A stretch of 64,000 nucleotides of DNA, taken from contig NC_007643.1 of assembly GCF_000013085.1 (NCBI RefSeq), positions 3,481,501 through 3,545,500 of the forward strand, written 5' to 3'. Position numbers and translations under genes: made by a program. How positions within the stretch are numbered: position 1 is the stretch's first letter; each line of letters starts with the position of its first letter. This DNA is from Rhodospirillum rubrum ATCC 11170 (lineage in GTDB: Bacteria; Pseudomonadota; Alphaproteobacteria; Rhodospirillales; Rhodospirillaceae). Under the pieces are notes generated by a model that ran no database searches, was not told where the DNA came from, and saw only the letters and a list, made by a program, of their open reading frames with translations. Positions 7,324-15,980 of this stretch are shown piece by piece.

Positions 7324-8664
7324 CTAATTTTTGCCGGTCAGCCGGCGCATATGCGCGCGGAACTTGGCCGCCCAGCCGGGACGGACCTCGTGGGGGCCCC
7401 GGGTCAGGGCCAGGGCGTCGGCCTCGACATCGCGGGCGATGGTCGATCCGGCGCCGATGATCGCCCCGGCGCCGATGCTCACCGGCGCCACCAGGGCGGT
7501 GTTCGAACCGATGAAGGCGCCTTCGCCGATGTCGGTATGGTATTTGCCAAAGCCGTCGTAATTGCAGGTGATGGTGCCGGCGCCGATATTGGCCCGCGCC
7601 CCCACCCGGGCATCGCCGATATAGGTCAGGTGATTGACCTTGGCGCCCTGTTCGACGGCGCTGTTCTTGATCTCAACGAAATTGCCGACATGGGCGCCCT
7701 CGGCGATCGTCGCGCCGGGCCGCAGGCGGGCATAGGGGCCCAGCGTCGCCTTTGCCGCCACCCGTGCCCCTTCGATATGGCAAAAGCCCTTGATCTCGAC
7801 GCCATCGCCGATCTCGACGCCCGGGCCGAAGGTGACGAAGGGGCCGATGCTGACATCGCGGCCCAGGCGGGTATCGGCGCTGAAGAACACGGTTTCGGGC
7901 GCGGTCAGGGTCGCCCCGCCCTCCATCGCCTTCTCGCGCAGCCGGCCCTGGATCACCGCCTCGGCGGCGGCCAGCTCCGACCGGCTGTTGACGCCCAGCA
8001 GTTCCTCGGCCGCACCTTCGACCACGGCGCAGGCGCGGCCCATCCCCCGGGCGAGGGCGACGATATCGGTCAGGTAGTATTCACCCTTGGCGTTGTCGTT
8101 GCCCACCGCCGCGAGCAGGGCGAACAACACCCGGCCATCGACCGCCATCACCCCGGAATTGCACAGGCCGATCGCCCGCTGCTCGGCCGTGGCGTCCTTG
8201 TATTCAACGATCGCCTCCAAGCCGGCCGGGCTGGTGATCAGCCGGCCATACTGCAAGGGATCGGCCGGACGGAAGCCTAGGACCACCACCGCCGGATCCT
8301 CGGCGGCCAGCCGGGCCTCGACCATGCGGGTCAGGGTTTCCGGGGTGATCAGCGGCGTATCGCCATACAGGATCAGCACGGTGCCGTCAAAACCGGCCAA
8401 GGCTTCCCCGGCCTGGGCCACCGCATGGGCGGTGCCCAGGCGCTCGGCCTGCAGCACGGTGGGCAGCGGGGCGACGCGATCGGCCACGCTTTCCATCCCC
8501 GGGCCGATAACCACCACCGTGCGGCTGGGCGCCACCGCTCCCAGGGCGTGGATCAGATGGGCGACCATCGGCCGGCCGGCCAGCGGGTGGAGAACCTTGG
8601 GAAGCGCGGATTTCATCCGCGTGCCCTGTCCGGCGGCGAGAATGACGGCTGCGGTCTTGGTCAT
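7324..8664 (-). CDS. glmU: Bifunctional UDP-GlcNAc pyrophosphorylase / glucosamine-1-phosphate acetyltransferase
   Basis: A 446-residue GlmU. It acetylates GlcN-1-P and then uridylates it to UDP-GlcNAc for peptidoglycan and lipid A. The N-terminal nucleotidyltransferase motif AVILAAGQGTRMKS..PKVLH is at residues 4-26. The C-terminal left-handed beta-helix is made of hexapeptide repeats (IGPFVTFGPGVEIGDGV, VGNFVEIKNS, NIGAGTITCNYDG). Start ATG 8664 gives the MTKTAAVILAAG N-terminus; the frame continues 144 nt upstream but without family similarity. It is followed by glmS after 53 nt, so the two are probably co-transcribed. Confidence 0.97.
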   Translation of the reverse strand: MTKTAAVILAAGQGTRMKSALPKVLHPLAGRPMVAHLIHALGAVAPSRTVVVIGPGMESVADRVAPLPTVLQAERLGTAHAVAQAGEALAGFDGTVLILYGDTPLITPETLTRMVEARLAAEDPAVVVLGFRPADPLQYGRLITSPAGLEAIVEYKDATAEQRAIGLCNSGVMAVDGRVLFALLAAVGNDNAKGEYYLTDIVALARGMGRACAVVEGAAEELLGVNSRSELAAAEAVIQGRLREKAMEGGATLTAPETVFFSADTRLGRDVSIGPFVTFGPGVEIGDGVEIKGFCHIEGARVAAKATLGPYARLRPGATIAEGAHVGNFVEIKNSAVEQGAKVNHLTYIGDARVGARANIGAGTITCNYDGFGKYHTDIGEGAFIGSNTALVAPVSIGAGAIIGAGSTIARDVEADALALTRGPHEVRPGWAAKFRAHMRRLTGKN

Positions 8665-8877
8665 CGGAAAACCAGCGGTTATTGTTGCGGGATCCGGGTC
8701 TGCGGCAGGAAGCGCAGGCGCGGCGACGATGGGCGGGGGAACGGCGGCGATCACCAGACCCCCTCCCGGCCCGGAGGCGCCCCATCCTTCGTGGCCGCAA
8801 GGTGCCACAGGCTTCGGCAGCGCACAAAATCAAACTTTATTACGGTCCGTTACAGGGCCGTCTTCAGGGAGTCCCCG

Positions 8878-9648
8878 ATGTCCGCCTCCGTCCATCCCCC
8901 CCCGCCGCCCCGGCCCTTCCCCTTGCCCAAGGCCGTGATCTTCGATCTCGACGGCACCCTGGTCCACAGCCTGCCCGGGCTGACCGACGCCCTGAACAAG
9001 ACCCTGGCCGAGGATGATCTGGCGCCGCTGGACGAAGCGGCGGTCAAACGCATGGTCGGCGAAGGGGCCGGATTGTTGGTGGCGCGCGCCTTCGCCGCCT
9101 ATGGCCTTGGCCGGGCCGACGATGCCGATGACACGGCAACGCAAGCCCGGCTCGCGCGCTTTCTCGCCCATTACGCCCCCGACCCGCTGGCCGGCGCCAG
9201 CGTCTATCCTGGCGCCTTGGCCCTGCTCGGCGCCCTGGCGGCGCGCGGCATCCGCCTGGGGGTTTGCACCAACAAGCCCGAAGGCCCGGCCCGCGCCCTG
9301 CTGGAAGGCCTGGGCCTCGCCGATCCGATCATGGATGTGGTCGGCGGCGACACCTTGGCCCAGCGCAAACCCGACCCGGCGCCGCTGCGCGCCCTGCTCG
9401 ACAGCCTGGGCGTGGAGGCCGATCAGGCGCTGATGGTCGGTGACAGCCCCACCGATGTCGCCACCGCCAAGGCGGCGGGCGTGCCGGTGGTGGTGATGTC
9501 CTATGGCTATAGCCGCGAGCCGGTGGCCAGCCTGGGCGCCCTCGCCGTCTTCGATGATTTCGCCAGCCTGGGTGATTGGCTGGGATTTCCCCAGCCTGGG
9601 GGCGATCGACTGGGGGCAACTCCGGCTTTGAGCGAGAATCCGGCTTGA
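8878..9648 (+). CDS. gph: Phosphoglycolate phosphatase (HAD family)
   Basis: A 256-residue HAD hydrolase. Motif I AVIFDLDGTLVHS carries the Asp nucleophile and general acid, motif II is GVCTNKP, and motif IV is MVGDSPTDVATAKAAG. The alpha-helical cap between motifs I and II and the overall match fit Gph, which removes phosphate from 2-phosphoglycolate formed by Rubisco oxygenation or DNA repair. ATG 8878 follows a weak GGGAG. A Pro-rich N-terminal stretch (HPPPPPRPFPLP) precedes the domain. It is divergent from glmU. Other HAD phosphatase substrates cannot be excluded. Confidence 0.85.
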   Translation: MSASVHPPPPPRPFPLPKAVIFDLDGTLVHSLPGLTDALNKTLAEDDLAPLDEAAVKRMVGEGAGLLVARAFAAYGLGRADDADDTATQARLARFLAHYAPDPLAGASVYPGALALLGALAARGIRLGVCTNKPEGPARALLEGLGLADPIMDVVGGDTLAQRKPDPAPLRALLDSLGVEADQALMVGDSPTDVATAKAAGVPVVVMSYGYSREPVASLGALAVFDDFASLGDWLGFPQPGGDRLGATPALSENPA

Positions 9649-9732
9649 CAGCCCGGGTCCGCCTGCCCTAAAAGCCACCCCCTGCGCCGGCACGATCCGC
9701 CGGCTTCGCAGCGGGCCCGATGGGCCCCTGGC

Positions 9733-9807
9733 GGGCGCGTAGCTCAGCGGGAGAGCACTGCCTTCACACGGCAGGGGTCACAGGTTCAATCCCTGTCGCG
9801 CCCACCA
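9733..9807 (+). tRNA. tRNA-Val (anticodon CAC), CCA encoded
   Basis: A complete cloverleaf. The acceptor arms are GGGCGCG (9733-9739) and CGCGCCC (9797-9803), with discriminator A and encoded CCA at 9805-9807. The anticodon stem CTGCC/GGCAG holds loop TTCACAC with anticodon CAC at 9765-9767, reading GUG valine codons. The T arm contains GGTTCAATCC. It is followed by a clear intrinsic terminator at 9822-9848. Confidence 0.97.
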
Positions 9808-9821
9808 TAAAACCCAAGACC

Positions 9822-9848
9822 AAGGCCCCCGTTTCGGGGGCTTTTCGT
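9822..9848 (+). terminator. Intrinsic terminator after tRNA-Val
   Basis: The stem AAGGCCCCC / GGGGGCTTTT around GTTTC is followed by TTTTCGTTT. A strong GC stem plus a T tract 15 nt after the tRNA makes this a rho-independent terminator. Confidence 0.9.
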
Positions 9849-10089
9849 TTTTCCGGGTCACCGACGGACTCGCGGCCCTACCAGCGGCATAGGGCCCCTC
9901 GTATCCCCCTGGACCGGGCTTCAAGCGCTTAGCTTAATATGAGACAGTGGGACCGATGGCTGCGTGCCCCTGCGATCTCGGAGAGACTGCCTTAGGGTGC
10001 GGAAAGACCCTCGCGACTGGCGGTTTTATCTGGCTATCAGCCGCGGTCACGCTTCATCTTCTGGCCCGACGCCGTCTCGGAGGCTTGCC

Positions 10090-10194
10090 ATGACCGGACT
10101 CATGATTGTCGCCTATGTAGTGATGCCTGCCGTCGTGGTGATCGGCGCCTATATCGCGGTGCGCCTTCATGAGAGGGCGATCCATCGCCGATAA
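10090..10194 (+). CDS. Small single-pass membrane protein (34 aa)
   Basis: ATG 10090 has a good GGAGG site 7 nt upstream. It encodes 34 residues: one hydrophobic segment, MIVAYVVMPAVVVIGAYIAV, and a basic tail RLHERAIHRR, which predicts an N-out/C-in single-span peptide. It lies 20 nt before the YjbR gene, so it may be co-transcribed. The 281 nt between the tRNA and this start hold only the tRNA terminator and no recognisable gene. No family is recognised. Confidence 0.45.
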   Translation: MTGLMIVAYVVMPAVVVIGAYIAVRLHERAIHRR

Positions 10195-10214
10195 CGCCAC
10201 CAACGGACTATTCC

Positions 10215-10580
10215 ATGACTTACGAGGACTTCAACGCGTTCTGCCGCGCGCTTCCGGCGACCACCCATGTGGTTCAATGGGGCGGCGCCGATGTCTGGAA
10301 GGTTGGCGGCAAGGTGTTCGCCATCGGCGGATGGGAGACCGGCGAACCGAGCTTCGTCTTCAAAGCCGGCGAAGTCGCCTACGAGATGCTGAAGGAGCAA
10401 CCGGGCCTGCGTCCGGCGCCCTATCTGGCCTCCCGAGGGTTGAAATGGATCCAGCATTACGCCCAGCCCGGCTTGTCGGACGACGATTTGCGAGCCTACA
10501 TCCGCCGGTCGCACACCATCGTCGCCCAGGGCTTGTCGAAGAAAAAGCGGCGTGAACTGGGCCTTGAAGTCCTCTGCTGA
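10215..10580 (+). CDS. MmcQ/YjbR family protein
   Basis: A 121-residue protein of the MmcQ/YjbR (DUF419) family. Recognisable parts are the start MTYEDFNAFCRALP, the core WGGADVWKVGGKVFAIGGWETGEPSFVFKAG, and LIRRSHTIVAQGLSKKKR near the end (here YIRRSHTIVAQGLSKKKRRELGL). The family has a CyaY-like/MmcQ fold with proposed DNA-binding ability but no settled function. It starts 20 nt after the 34-residue membrane ORF. Confidence 0.85.
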   Translation: MTYEDFNAFCRALPATTHVVQWGGADVWKVGGKVFAIGGWETGEPSFVFKAGEVAYEMLKEQPGLRPAPYLASRGLKWIQHYAQPGLSDDDLRAYIRRSHTIVAQGLSKKKRRELGLEVLC

Positions 10581-10633
10581 AAAGGCGGTCAGCCCCCGCT
10601 TTGCAAGCCACGCCTTCCGCGAAAGGAGATCGC

Positions 10634-11185
10634 GTGACGAATCGCTCCCGCCTCTATCTGACAGGGGCGTCCTGCTCGGGTGTTTCCACCCTTGGCGCCG
10701 CGCTGTCCCAACGATTGAACCTTCCGCACCTGGATGTGGATGATTTCTACTGGATGCCGACCGATCCCCCGTTCAGCACCAAGCGGCCCCCGGAAGATCG
10801 GGTCCGCTTGATCGGCAAGCGGCAAAGGGACAGCGAGGGGTGGATCTTGACGGGCTCCTTCCTCGGCTGGGGGGACGCCCTGATCGAGACCGTCGATCTG
10901 ATCGTGTTTCTTTACACGCCCCCCGCCATCCGGCTTCAGCGCCTCGACCACCGCGAGGCCACCCGGTATGGCGAGCGCATCCTGCCCGGCGGGGACATGC
11001 ACAAGGCGCATCTGGCGTTCCGCGCCTGGGCATCGCGTTATGACGATCCTTCCTTCACCGGACGCACGCTTGAGCAACACGAGCTTTGGCTGAGCGCTCA
11101 AACCGCCCCGGTCCTTCGTCTTCAAGGCGAACGCCCCACCGGGGATCTGGCGCAATGCGTGGCGGAAGCGCTGCCTCGCCTTTAA
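10634..11185 (+). CDS. Adenylate-kinase-like P-loop protein
   Basis: A 183-residue P-loop NTPase. It starts at GTG 10634 with AAAGGAG 5-6 nt upstream. The Walker A-like loop is GASCSGVST. The pattern HLDVDDFYWMPTDPPFSTKRPPEDR and GWILTGSFLGWGD resembles the topology-modulation/adenylate-kinase-like proteins found next to many bacterial genes. It probably phosphorylates a nucleotide or small molecule; the substrate is unknown. A terminator follows at 11198-11232. Confidence 0.7.
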   Translation: MTNRSRLYLTGASCSGVSTLGAALSQRLNLPHLDVDDFYWMPTDPPFSTKRPPEDRVRLIGKRQRDSEGWILTGSFLGWGDALIETVDLIVFLYTPPAIRLQRLDHREATRYGERILPGGDMHKAHLAFRAWASRYDDPSFTGRTLEQHELWLSAQTAPVLRLQGERPTGDLAQCVAEALPRL

Positions 11186-11197
11186 CACGGCGGAGGG

Positions 11198-11232
11198 AAA
11201 AGGGGGGTAAAGGGATCCGACCCCTTTTTTAT
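11198..11232 (+). terminator. Intrinsic terminator
   Basis: AAAAGGGG and CCCCTTTTTT flank a GTAAAGGGATCCGA loop, and the T tract ends the hairpin 12-45 nt after the kinase-like gene. It separates that gene from the riboswitch-led permease. Confidence 0.7.
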
Positions 11233-11312
11233 CCTCTGCTCAAGAAAAATTGCGGGTCGCGGCGCCTTTCTGTTTTGCCATCGGCCGAAGGCCCGGCATA
11301 AGATCGCTTTGA

Positions 11313-11434
11313 TCGACTGAGTGGCAACTAGGGTTCCGGGCGAAGGTCGTCGTCGCTGGTCCAAGCGTTGCGGAAACCGTGGGAGTCGCCACGGCTGCAC
11401 CCGAGGGGGAAAAGCCCAGAGGAGGAGAGGTCGA
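11313..11434 (+). promoter_or_regulatory. ykkC-class riboswitch-like RNA (guanidine-I type or relative)
   Basis: The 5' region of the permease gene shows the ykkC signature in order. It has CTAGGGTTCCG at 11328-11338, a GGTCC box at 11358-11362, a CCACGG box near 11389-11394, and GGGGGAAAAGCCCAGAGG at about 11405-11422, which matches the consensus GGGAUAAAAGCCCGGGAG. Flanking TCGAC (11313-11317) and GTCGA (11430-11434) can form P1. A second hairpin, TTGCCCC-AGC-GGGGCAA (11444-11460), sits directly before the AGGAGG ribosome site and may be the expression platform. ykkC RNAs sense guanidine (subtype 1) or ppGpp/PRPP (subtype 2 variants). The ligand here is not determined. Confidence 0.7.
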
Positions 11435-11470
11435 GACAACCGGTTGCCCCAGCGGGGCAAAGGAGGTCTC

Positions 11471-12343
11471 GTGTCGTGCTTCGCTCTCGTTCTCGTCGTC
11501 CTTGCCGCGGTCATTCATGCCAGTTGGAATCTGCTGTCCAAGCGCGCCGCTTCGGCCGGGCCGACCTTTGTCTTCGCCTACACCTTCACCGCCTGCCTGG
11601 CCTATGCGCCCTGGGCCCTCTGGTTGATCGCCCAAGGGGCGGTCGCCTGGAGCGCCAGCGTCGTCGGTTGCCTGCTGATCAGCGGGATTGTCCATCTTGG
11701 CTATAGCCTCTGCCTTCAGCGCGGCTATCAGGTCGCCGACCTGTCGGTTGTCTATCCGGTGGCGCGCGGCACCGGTCCGCTGCTCGCGGTCCTCGCCGCC
11801 ATCGTGTTTCTTGGCGAGCAACCAAGCCTCCGGGGCGTTTTCGGGCTAATCGCCGTGGTCGGGGGGATCGCCCTGATTTCGACCCAGGGCAGGCTGGCGG
11901 CGTTCCGCAAACCCGGCGGTTCCAGCGGCGTTCTCTGGGGACTGGCGACGGGGGGCCTGATCGCCTCCTATACGGTTGTCGACGCTTATGGGGTGATGAC
12001 GCTTGGCATCGCCCCGGTCGTGCTCGATTGGTTTGCCAATGGCGCGCGCGTCGTGCTTCTCGCGCCGCTCATCGCCGCCAATCCCCGGCGGGCGCGTGAG
12101 GCCATGGCCGGCAAATGGCCGCTGGCGATCGGCGTCGGCCTGCTCTCGCCGCTGTCCTATATTCTGGTGCTGGCCGCCCTTGATATCGGCGCGCCGCTCA
12201 GCATCGCCGCCCCCTTGCGCGAGATGTCGATGATGGTCGGCGCCTTGCTCGGCATGGTTCTGCTCAAGGAGCGGGTCGGGGCGTGGCGGTTCGGGGGATG
12301 CGCCGTTCTTCTGTGCGGGGTCGTCGCCCTGGGCGGCGCGTGA
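11471..12343 (+). CDS. EamA-family (DMT superfamily) permease
   Basis: A 290-residue protein with about 10 hydrophobic segments and two EamA repeats (VVYPVARGTGPLLAVLAAIVFLGE in repeat 1; SIAAPLREMSMMVGALLGMVLLKE in repeat 2), each with the typical P..R/E-containing loop. GTG 11471 is chosen because AAAGGAGG lies 5 nt upstream. The frame is open further but upstream sequence is the ykkC-like RNA. DMT permeases usually export metabolites. If the riboswitch senses guanidine, the cargo could be guanidine or a guanidino compound; this is inference. It shows no link with the neighbouring genes. Confidence 0.82.
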   Translation: MSCFALVLVVLAAVIHASWNLLSKRAASAGPTFVFAYTFTACLAYAPWALWLIAQGAVAWSASVVGCLLISGIVHLGYSLCLQRGYQVADLSVVYPVARGTGPLLAVLAAIVFLGEQPSLRGVFGLIAVVGGIALISTQGRLAAFRKPGGSSGVLWGLATGGLIASYTVVDAYGVMTLGIAPVVLDWFANGARVVLLAPLIAANPRRAREAMAGKWPLAIGVGLLSPLSYILVLAALDIGAPLSIAAPLREMSMMVGALLGMVLLKERVGAWRFGGCAVLLCGVVALGGA

Positions 12344-12553
12344 TCGGCCCCCCGTTCCGGCATCGCCCCTTCTCAAAAAGATTACCTACAGGGATCACTC
12401 CCTTCTAACGGGTAGACGCATTTTCCCAAGGGTTGCCCGGGGCCATCCTCCTCCTTTAAAGTAGGCGCCCGCCAAGGCTGGCGCGGGTCGGGATCATGGG
12501 GTCCGCCGCGTCGCGCCCGGAGTGTTTGTCCCCAACCAGGTGCCTTTTTCCTT

Positions 12554-12985
12554 ATGAAGTCGTTCGTTGCCTTAGCCTTGGGTTTTGCCGTTCTCCATGC
12601 GCCGCTGGCGCGGGCCGAGTGTTACCAGTGGCCGCTGCGCGAGCATCAGGGGCGGGTGGTTTATGATGGCGATACGCTTTACACCACCCTGCCCGGCGCG
12701 CCGGCCGAACTGGCGGCGATCAGCGTGCGCATTCGCGGCATCGATACCGCCGAGATCCGGGCGAAATGCGACGAGGAACGCTATCAGGCCACCGCCGCCC
12801 GCGATTACCTGGAACATCTGTTGTCGCAAGGCCAGCCCGAGTTCTGCGAGGTCGCCTGGGACAAATACGGCGGCCGGGTCGATGCCACGGTGCGGGTGGG
12901 CGGCAAGGATATCGCCACGGAAATGGTCCGCGCCGGCTTCGCCCGCAGCTATAGCGGCGGCGCGCGCGCAAGCTGGTGCGGATAA
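12554..12985 (+). CDS. Secreted thermonuclease-like (SNase) nuclease
   Basis: A 143-residue protein with a signal peptide (MKSFVALALGFAVLHAPLARA, cleavage before ECYQW) and a staphylococcal nuclease fold. VYDGDTL holds the Ca-binding Asp, RIRGIDTAE matches the SNase R..DTPE active-site strand, and DKYGGR holds the second catalytic Arg. It would degrade DNA/RNA in the periplasm or outside. Cys residues near both ends (ECY, SWCG) may form a disulfide. The 210 nt upstream hold no recognised element. Confidence 0.85.
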   Translation: MKSFVALALGFAVLHAPLARAECYQWPLREHQGRVVYDGDTLYTTLPGAPAELAAISVRIRGIDTAEIRAKCDEERYQATAARDYLEHLLSQGQPEFCEVAWDKYGGRVDATVRVGGKDIATEMVRAGFARSYSGGARASWCG

Positions 12986-13033
12986 CCCCCGACCGCCGAT
13001 GACAGGGCGCCTCGCCCCCCGCTATACTGGGGC

Positions 13034-15817
13034 ATGAGCCTGCCCCCCCCTCCCCTTCCGCCGGCGCCGCCAGCCCGACCGCTGCCGGCGCCGCCCCCCG
13101 TTCCCGCCCTGGTGACCGGAGCGCGGGGCGGGGTGATGCTGTCGCCCGATGGCGAGATCGAAACCCTGGTGCCCGGGGCCGCCGCCGCCGAGCGTCTGCG
13201 GCTGGCCTGCCCGATGGTCTGCCACCTGCCCGCCGCCGCCCAGCGCCTGCAGGCGACGTGGTTTCCCGGCTACGACCTTCTCGACCTCCACGCCTTCGTC
13301 CGCCCGGCCCGCTTCTGCGCCCCCACGCCGCGCGGTCTGGCCCGCGCCCTGGGATTGCCGCTGCCGACCTCGCCCGAGGACGAGGCGCGTACCCTGGTCC
13401 ATGCCGCCATGGTGCTGCTTGATGACCTGAGCCGCCTTCCCGACAAGGCCAAGCGCGAGGCCCATGCCATCGCCCTAGTCATGGCGCGCGGCGGCTGGCC
13501 CTGGGGGCGCGGCGTGCTCGCCCTGCTCGATCCCGGCGACGGCGGCGGAGCGGCGGGGGCGCCACGCGCCCTGGCCGTGTGGAAAGACCTGCCCGAAGTC
13601 TCAGAACACGCCCCCGAGCCGCCGCCCGGCAATATCCCGGTCGAACCGGCCGAGGCCCGGGCCAAGCTTGCCGCCCTGCTTGGCCAAGGGGCCGAGGCCC
13701 GCCCCCAGCAGGCCGATTACGCCAGCGCGCTGTGCGTCGCCTTCCAGCCGCGCGCCACCCCCGATTGGCCGACCCTGGTTCTGGCCGAGGCCGGCACCGG
13801 CGTGGGCAAGACGCTGGGCTATATCGCCCCGGCCAGCCTGTGGGCCGAGCGCAACGAAGGCACGGTGTGGATCAGCACCTATACCCGCAATCTGCAGCGC
13901 CAGTTGGACGGCGAACTCGATCGGCTTTATCCCGATCCGGCCGAGAAGATGCGTAAGGTGGTGATCCGCAAGGGCCGCGAAAACTATCTGTGCCTGCTCA
14001 ATTACGAAGAGGCGGTGGGGCGGCTGGGCGCCACCCCCCAAGAGGCGGTGGCCCTTGGCCTGATGGCGCGCTGGATCAAGGCCACCCGCGACGGCGATAT
14101 GGTCGGCGGCGATTTCCCCGGCTGGATGGTCGATATCCTGGGCCGCGAGCGCTCGCTGGCCCTGGCCGATCGCCGGGGGGAATGCGTGTTCTCGTCGTGC
14201 GACCACTACGACCGCTGCTTCATCGAACGCGCCGTGCGCCGGGCCCGGCGTGCCCGGCTGGTGGTCGCCAACCACGCCCTGGTGCTGATCCAGGCCGCCC
14301 TGGGCGGCATCGATGACGACAGCCGCCCCACCCGCTATATCCTTGACGAGGGGCATCATGTGTTCGATGCCGCCGACAGCGCCTTTTCCGCCCATCTTTC
14401 GGGCTTCGAGGGCGCCGAATTGCGGCGCTGGCTGCTCGGCGCCGAAGAGGGTCACCGCTCGCGGGCGCGCGGCCTGCGGCGTCGGGTGGACGGGCTTTAT
14501 GATCAAGCCGGTCCGCTGGCCGCCGATCTGGAGGAGGCCCTGGATGGCGCCCGTGCCTTGCCCGGGCCGGGCTGGGCGCAAAGGCTGGCCGGCGGCACCG
14601 GGCGCGGCGCCATCGAACGCTTCCTGGCAACGGCGCGCACCCAGGTGCTGGCCCGCGCCCCGGCAAGCGAAAGCGCCCATGGCCTGGAAACCGACCTGCG
14701 GCCGCCGCTGCCCGAATTGCTCGACGACGCCCGCGCCGTCGTCGCCGCCCTAACCGATCTTGTCGTGCCGCTGAAGGCTTTCGTCCGTGCCCTGGTCAAA
14801 CGCCTTGACGAGGAGGCGGACGAGCTTGACACCCCGACGCGCGCCCGCATCGAAAGCGTCGCCCGCTCGATCGAACGCCGCGCCCTGGGACCGGCCCAGG
14901 TCTGGCGCGATATGGCCGCCTCGATCGCCGAGGACCCGCCCGCCGATTTCGTCGATTGGCTCGAACTTGAACGCAGCGAGGGCCGCGAGGTCGATATCGG
15001 CATGCACCGCCATTGGATCGACCCCACCCGCCCCTTCGCCGCCACTTTGGCCGCCCGCGCCCATGGTCTGGTGGTGACCTCGGCGACGCTGCGCGACGGC
15101 AGCGGCGATGGCGAGGCCGATTGGCTGAGCGCCGAGGCCCGGGCCGGCGCCCCCCATCTGGGCACCCCGGCCATCCGCGCCAGCGTTCCCTCGCCCTTCG
15201 ATTACCCCGCCACCACGCGGGTTCTGGTGATCACCGATGTCAAGCGCGACGACCTCGATCAGGTCTCCGCCGCCTATCGCGAGCTGTTCCGCGCGGCCGG
15301 CGGCGGCGGGCTGGGGTTGTTCACCGCCATCGGCCGCCTGCGCGCCGTCCATGCCCGCATCGCCCCGGCCCTGGACGCCCTGGGCCTGCCCCTGCTCGCC
15401 CAGCATGTCGACGCCATGGATATCAGCACCCTGATCGAGATCTTCCGCGCCGAGGAGGACGCCTGCCTGCTCGGCACCGACGCGGTCAGGGACGGGGTGG
15501 ACGTGCCCGGACGCTCGCTGCGCCTGATCGTCTTTGACCGCGTGCCCTGGCCGCGCCCCGACATCTTGCACAAGGCGCGGCGCAAGGCGATGGGCGGAAG
15601 CCTTTATGACGACCGCATCGCCCGGCTGCGCCTGAAGCAGGCCTTCGGCCGGCTGGTCCGCCGGGCCGGCGATCGCGGCGTCTTCGTCATGCTCGATTCA
15701 CGCCTGCCCTCGCGCCTGGGCGGCGCCTTCCCCGAAGGCGTGGTGATCGAACGGGTCGGCCTCGCCAGCGCCGTCGCCATCGTTGCCCAAAGCGTCGGCT
15801 CCCCCCGGGGGCGGTAA
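13034..15817 (+). CDS. DinG/XPD-like ATP-dependent DNA helicase
   Basis: A 927-residue superfamily 2 helicase. Walker [11 protein letters not shown] is near residue 250, the DEAH-type box [10 protein letters not shown] near 437, and motif [16 protein letters not shown]...[11 protein letters not shown] near the C-terminus. Four Cys in YLCLLNY (about 319) and [15 protein letters not shown] (about 384-396) fit the 4Fe-4S cluster of XPD/DinG helicases. A Pro-rich N-terminus and an extra region of about 240 residues before Walker A are typical of the alphaproteobacterial form. It likely unwinds DNA 5' to 3' in repair or R-loop removal. It starts 48 nt after the nuclease gene. Confidence 0.88.
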   Translation: MSLPPPPLPPAPPARPLPAPPPVPALVTGARGGVMLSPDGEIETLVPGAAAAERLRLACPMVCHLPAAAQRLQATWFPGYDLLDLHAFVRPARFCAPTPRGLARALGLPLPTSPEDEARTLVHAAMVLLDDLSRLPDKAKREAHAIALVMARGGWPWGRGVLALLDPGDGGGAAGAPRALAVWKDLPEVSEHAPEPPPGNIPVEPAEARAKLAALLGQGAEARPQQADYASALCVAFQPRATPDWPTLVLAEAGTGVGKTLGYIAPASLWAERNEGTVWISTYTRNLQRQLDGELDRLYPDPAEKMRKVVIRKGRENYLCLLNYEEAVGRLGATPQEAVALGLMARWIKATRDGDMVGGDFPGWMVDILGRERSLALADRRGECVFSSCDHYDRCFIERAVRRARRARLVVANHALVLIQAALGGIDDDSRPTRYILDEGHHVFDAADSAFSAHLSGFEGAELRRWLLGAEEGHRSRARGLRRRVDGLYDQAGPLAADLEEALDGARALPGPGWAQRLAGGTGRGAIERFLATARTQVLARAPASESAHGLETDLRPPLPELLDDARAVVAALTDLVVPLKAFVRALVKRLDEEADELDTPTRARIESVARSIERRALGPAQVWRDMAASIAEDPPADFVDWLELERSEGREVDIGMHRHWIDPTRPFAATLAARAHGLVVTSATLRDGSGDGEADWLSAEARAGAPHLGTPAIRASVPSPFDYPATTRVLVITDVKRDDLDQVSAAYRELFRAAGGGGLGLFTAIGRLRAVHARIAPALDALGLPLLAQHVDAMDISTLIEIFRAEEDACLLGTDAVRDGVDVPGRSLRLIVFDRVPWPRPDILHKARRKAMGGSLYDDRIARLRLKQAFGRLVRRAGDRGVFVMLDSRLPSRLGGAFPEGVVIERVGLASAVAIVAQSVGSPRGR

Positions 15818-15980
15818 CCAGGGCGGAGTAGGGCCAAGGCGCCGCCAGAAGGAAAATTTCCCAAGATCCTTGCCGCGCTTTTGCGCCTGCTCCCCTGGCG
15901 ATCGCGCCGATCGTCCCCATTTCCTGCGGGGGATGTGCGCAGAACGCCGGGCTCGGCAGGTCCGGCCAAGGGGAATTGGT

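Noticed and set aside
9733-9848. tRNA-Val as an integration site
   Set aside because: The end of the tRNA is followed by its own terminator, with no repeated tRNA 3' end and no integrase gene in the window.
11321-11470. N-terminal extension of the EamA permease
   Set aside because: This stretch is the ykkC-like RNA, and GTG 11471 has a strong AAAGGAGG site.
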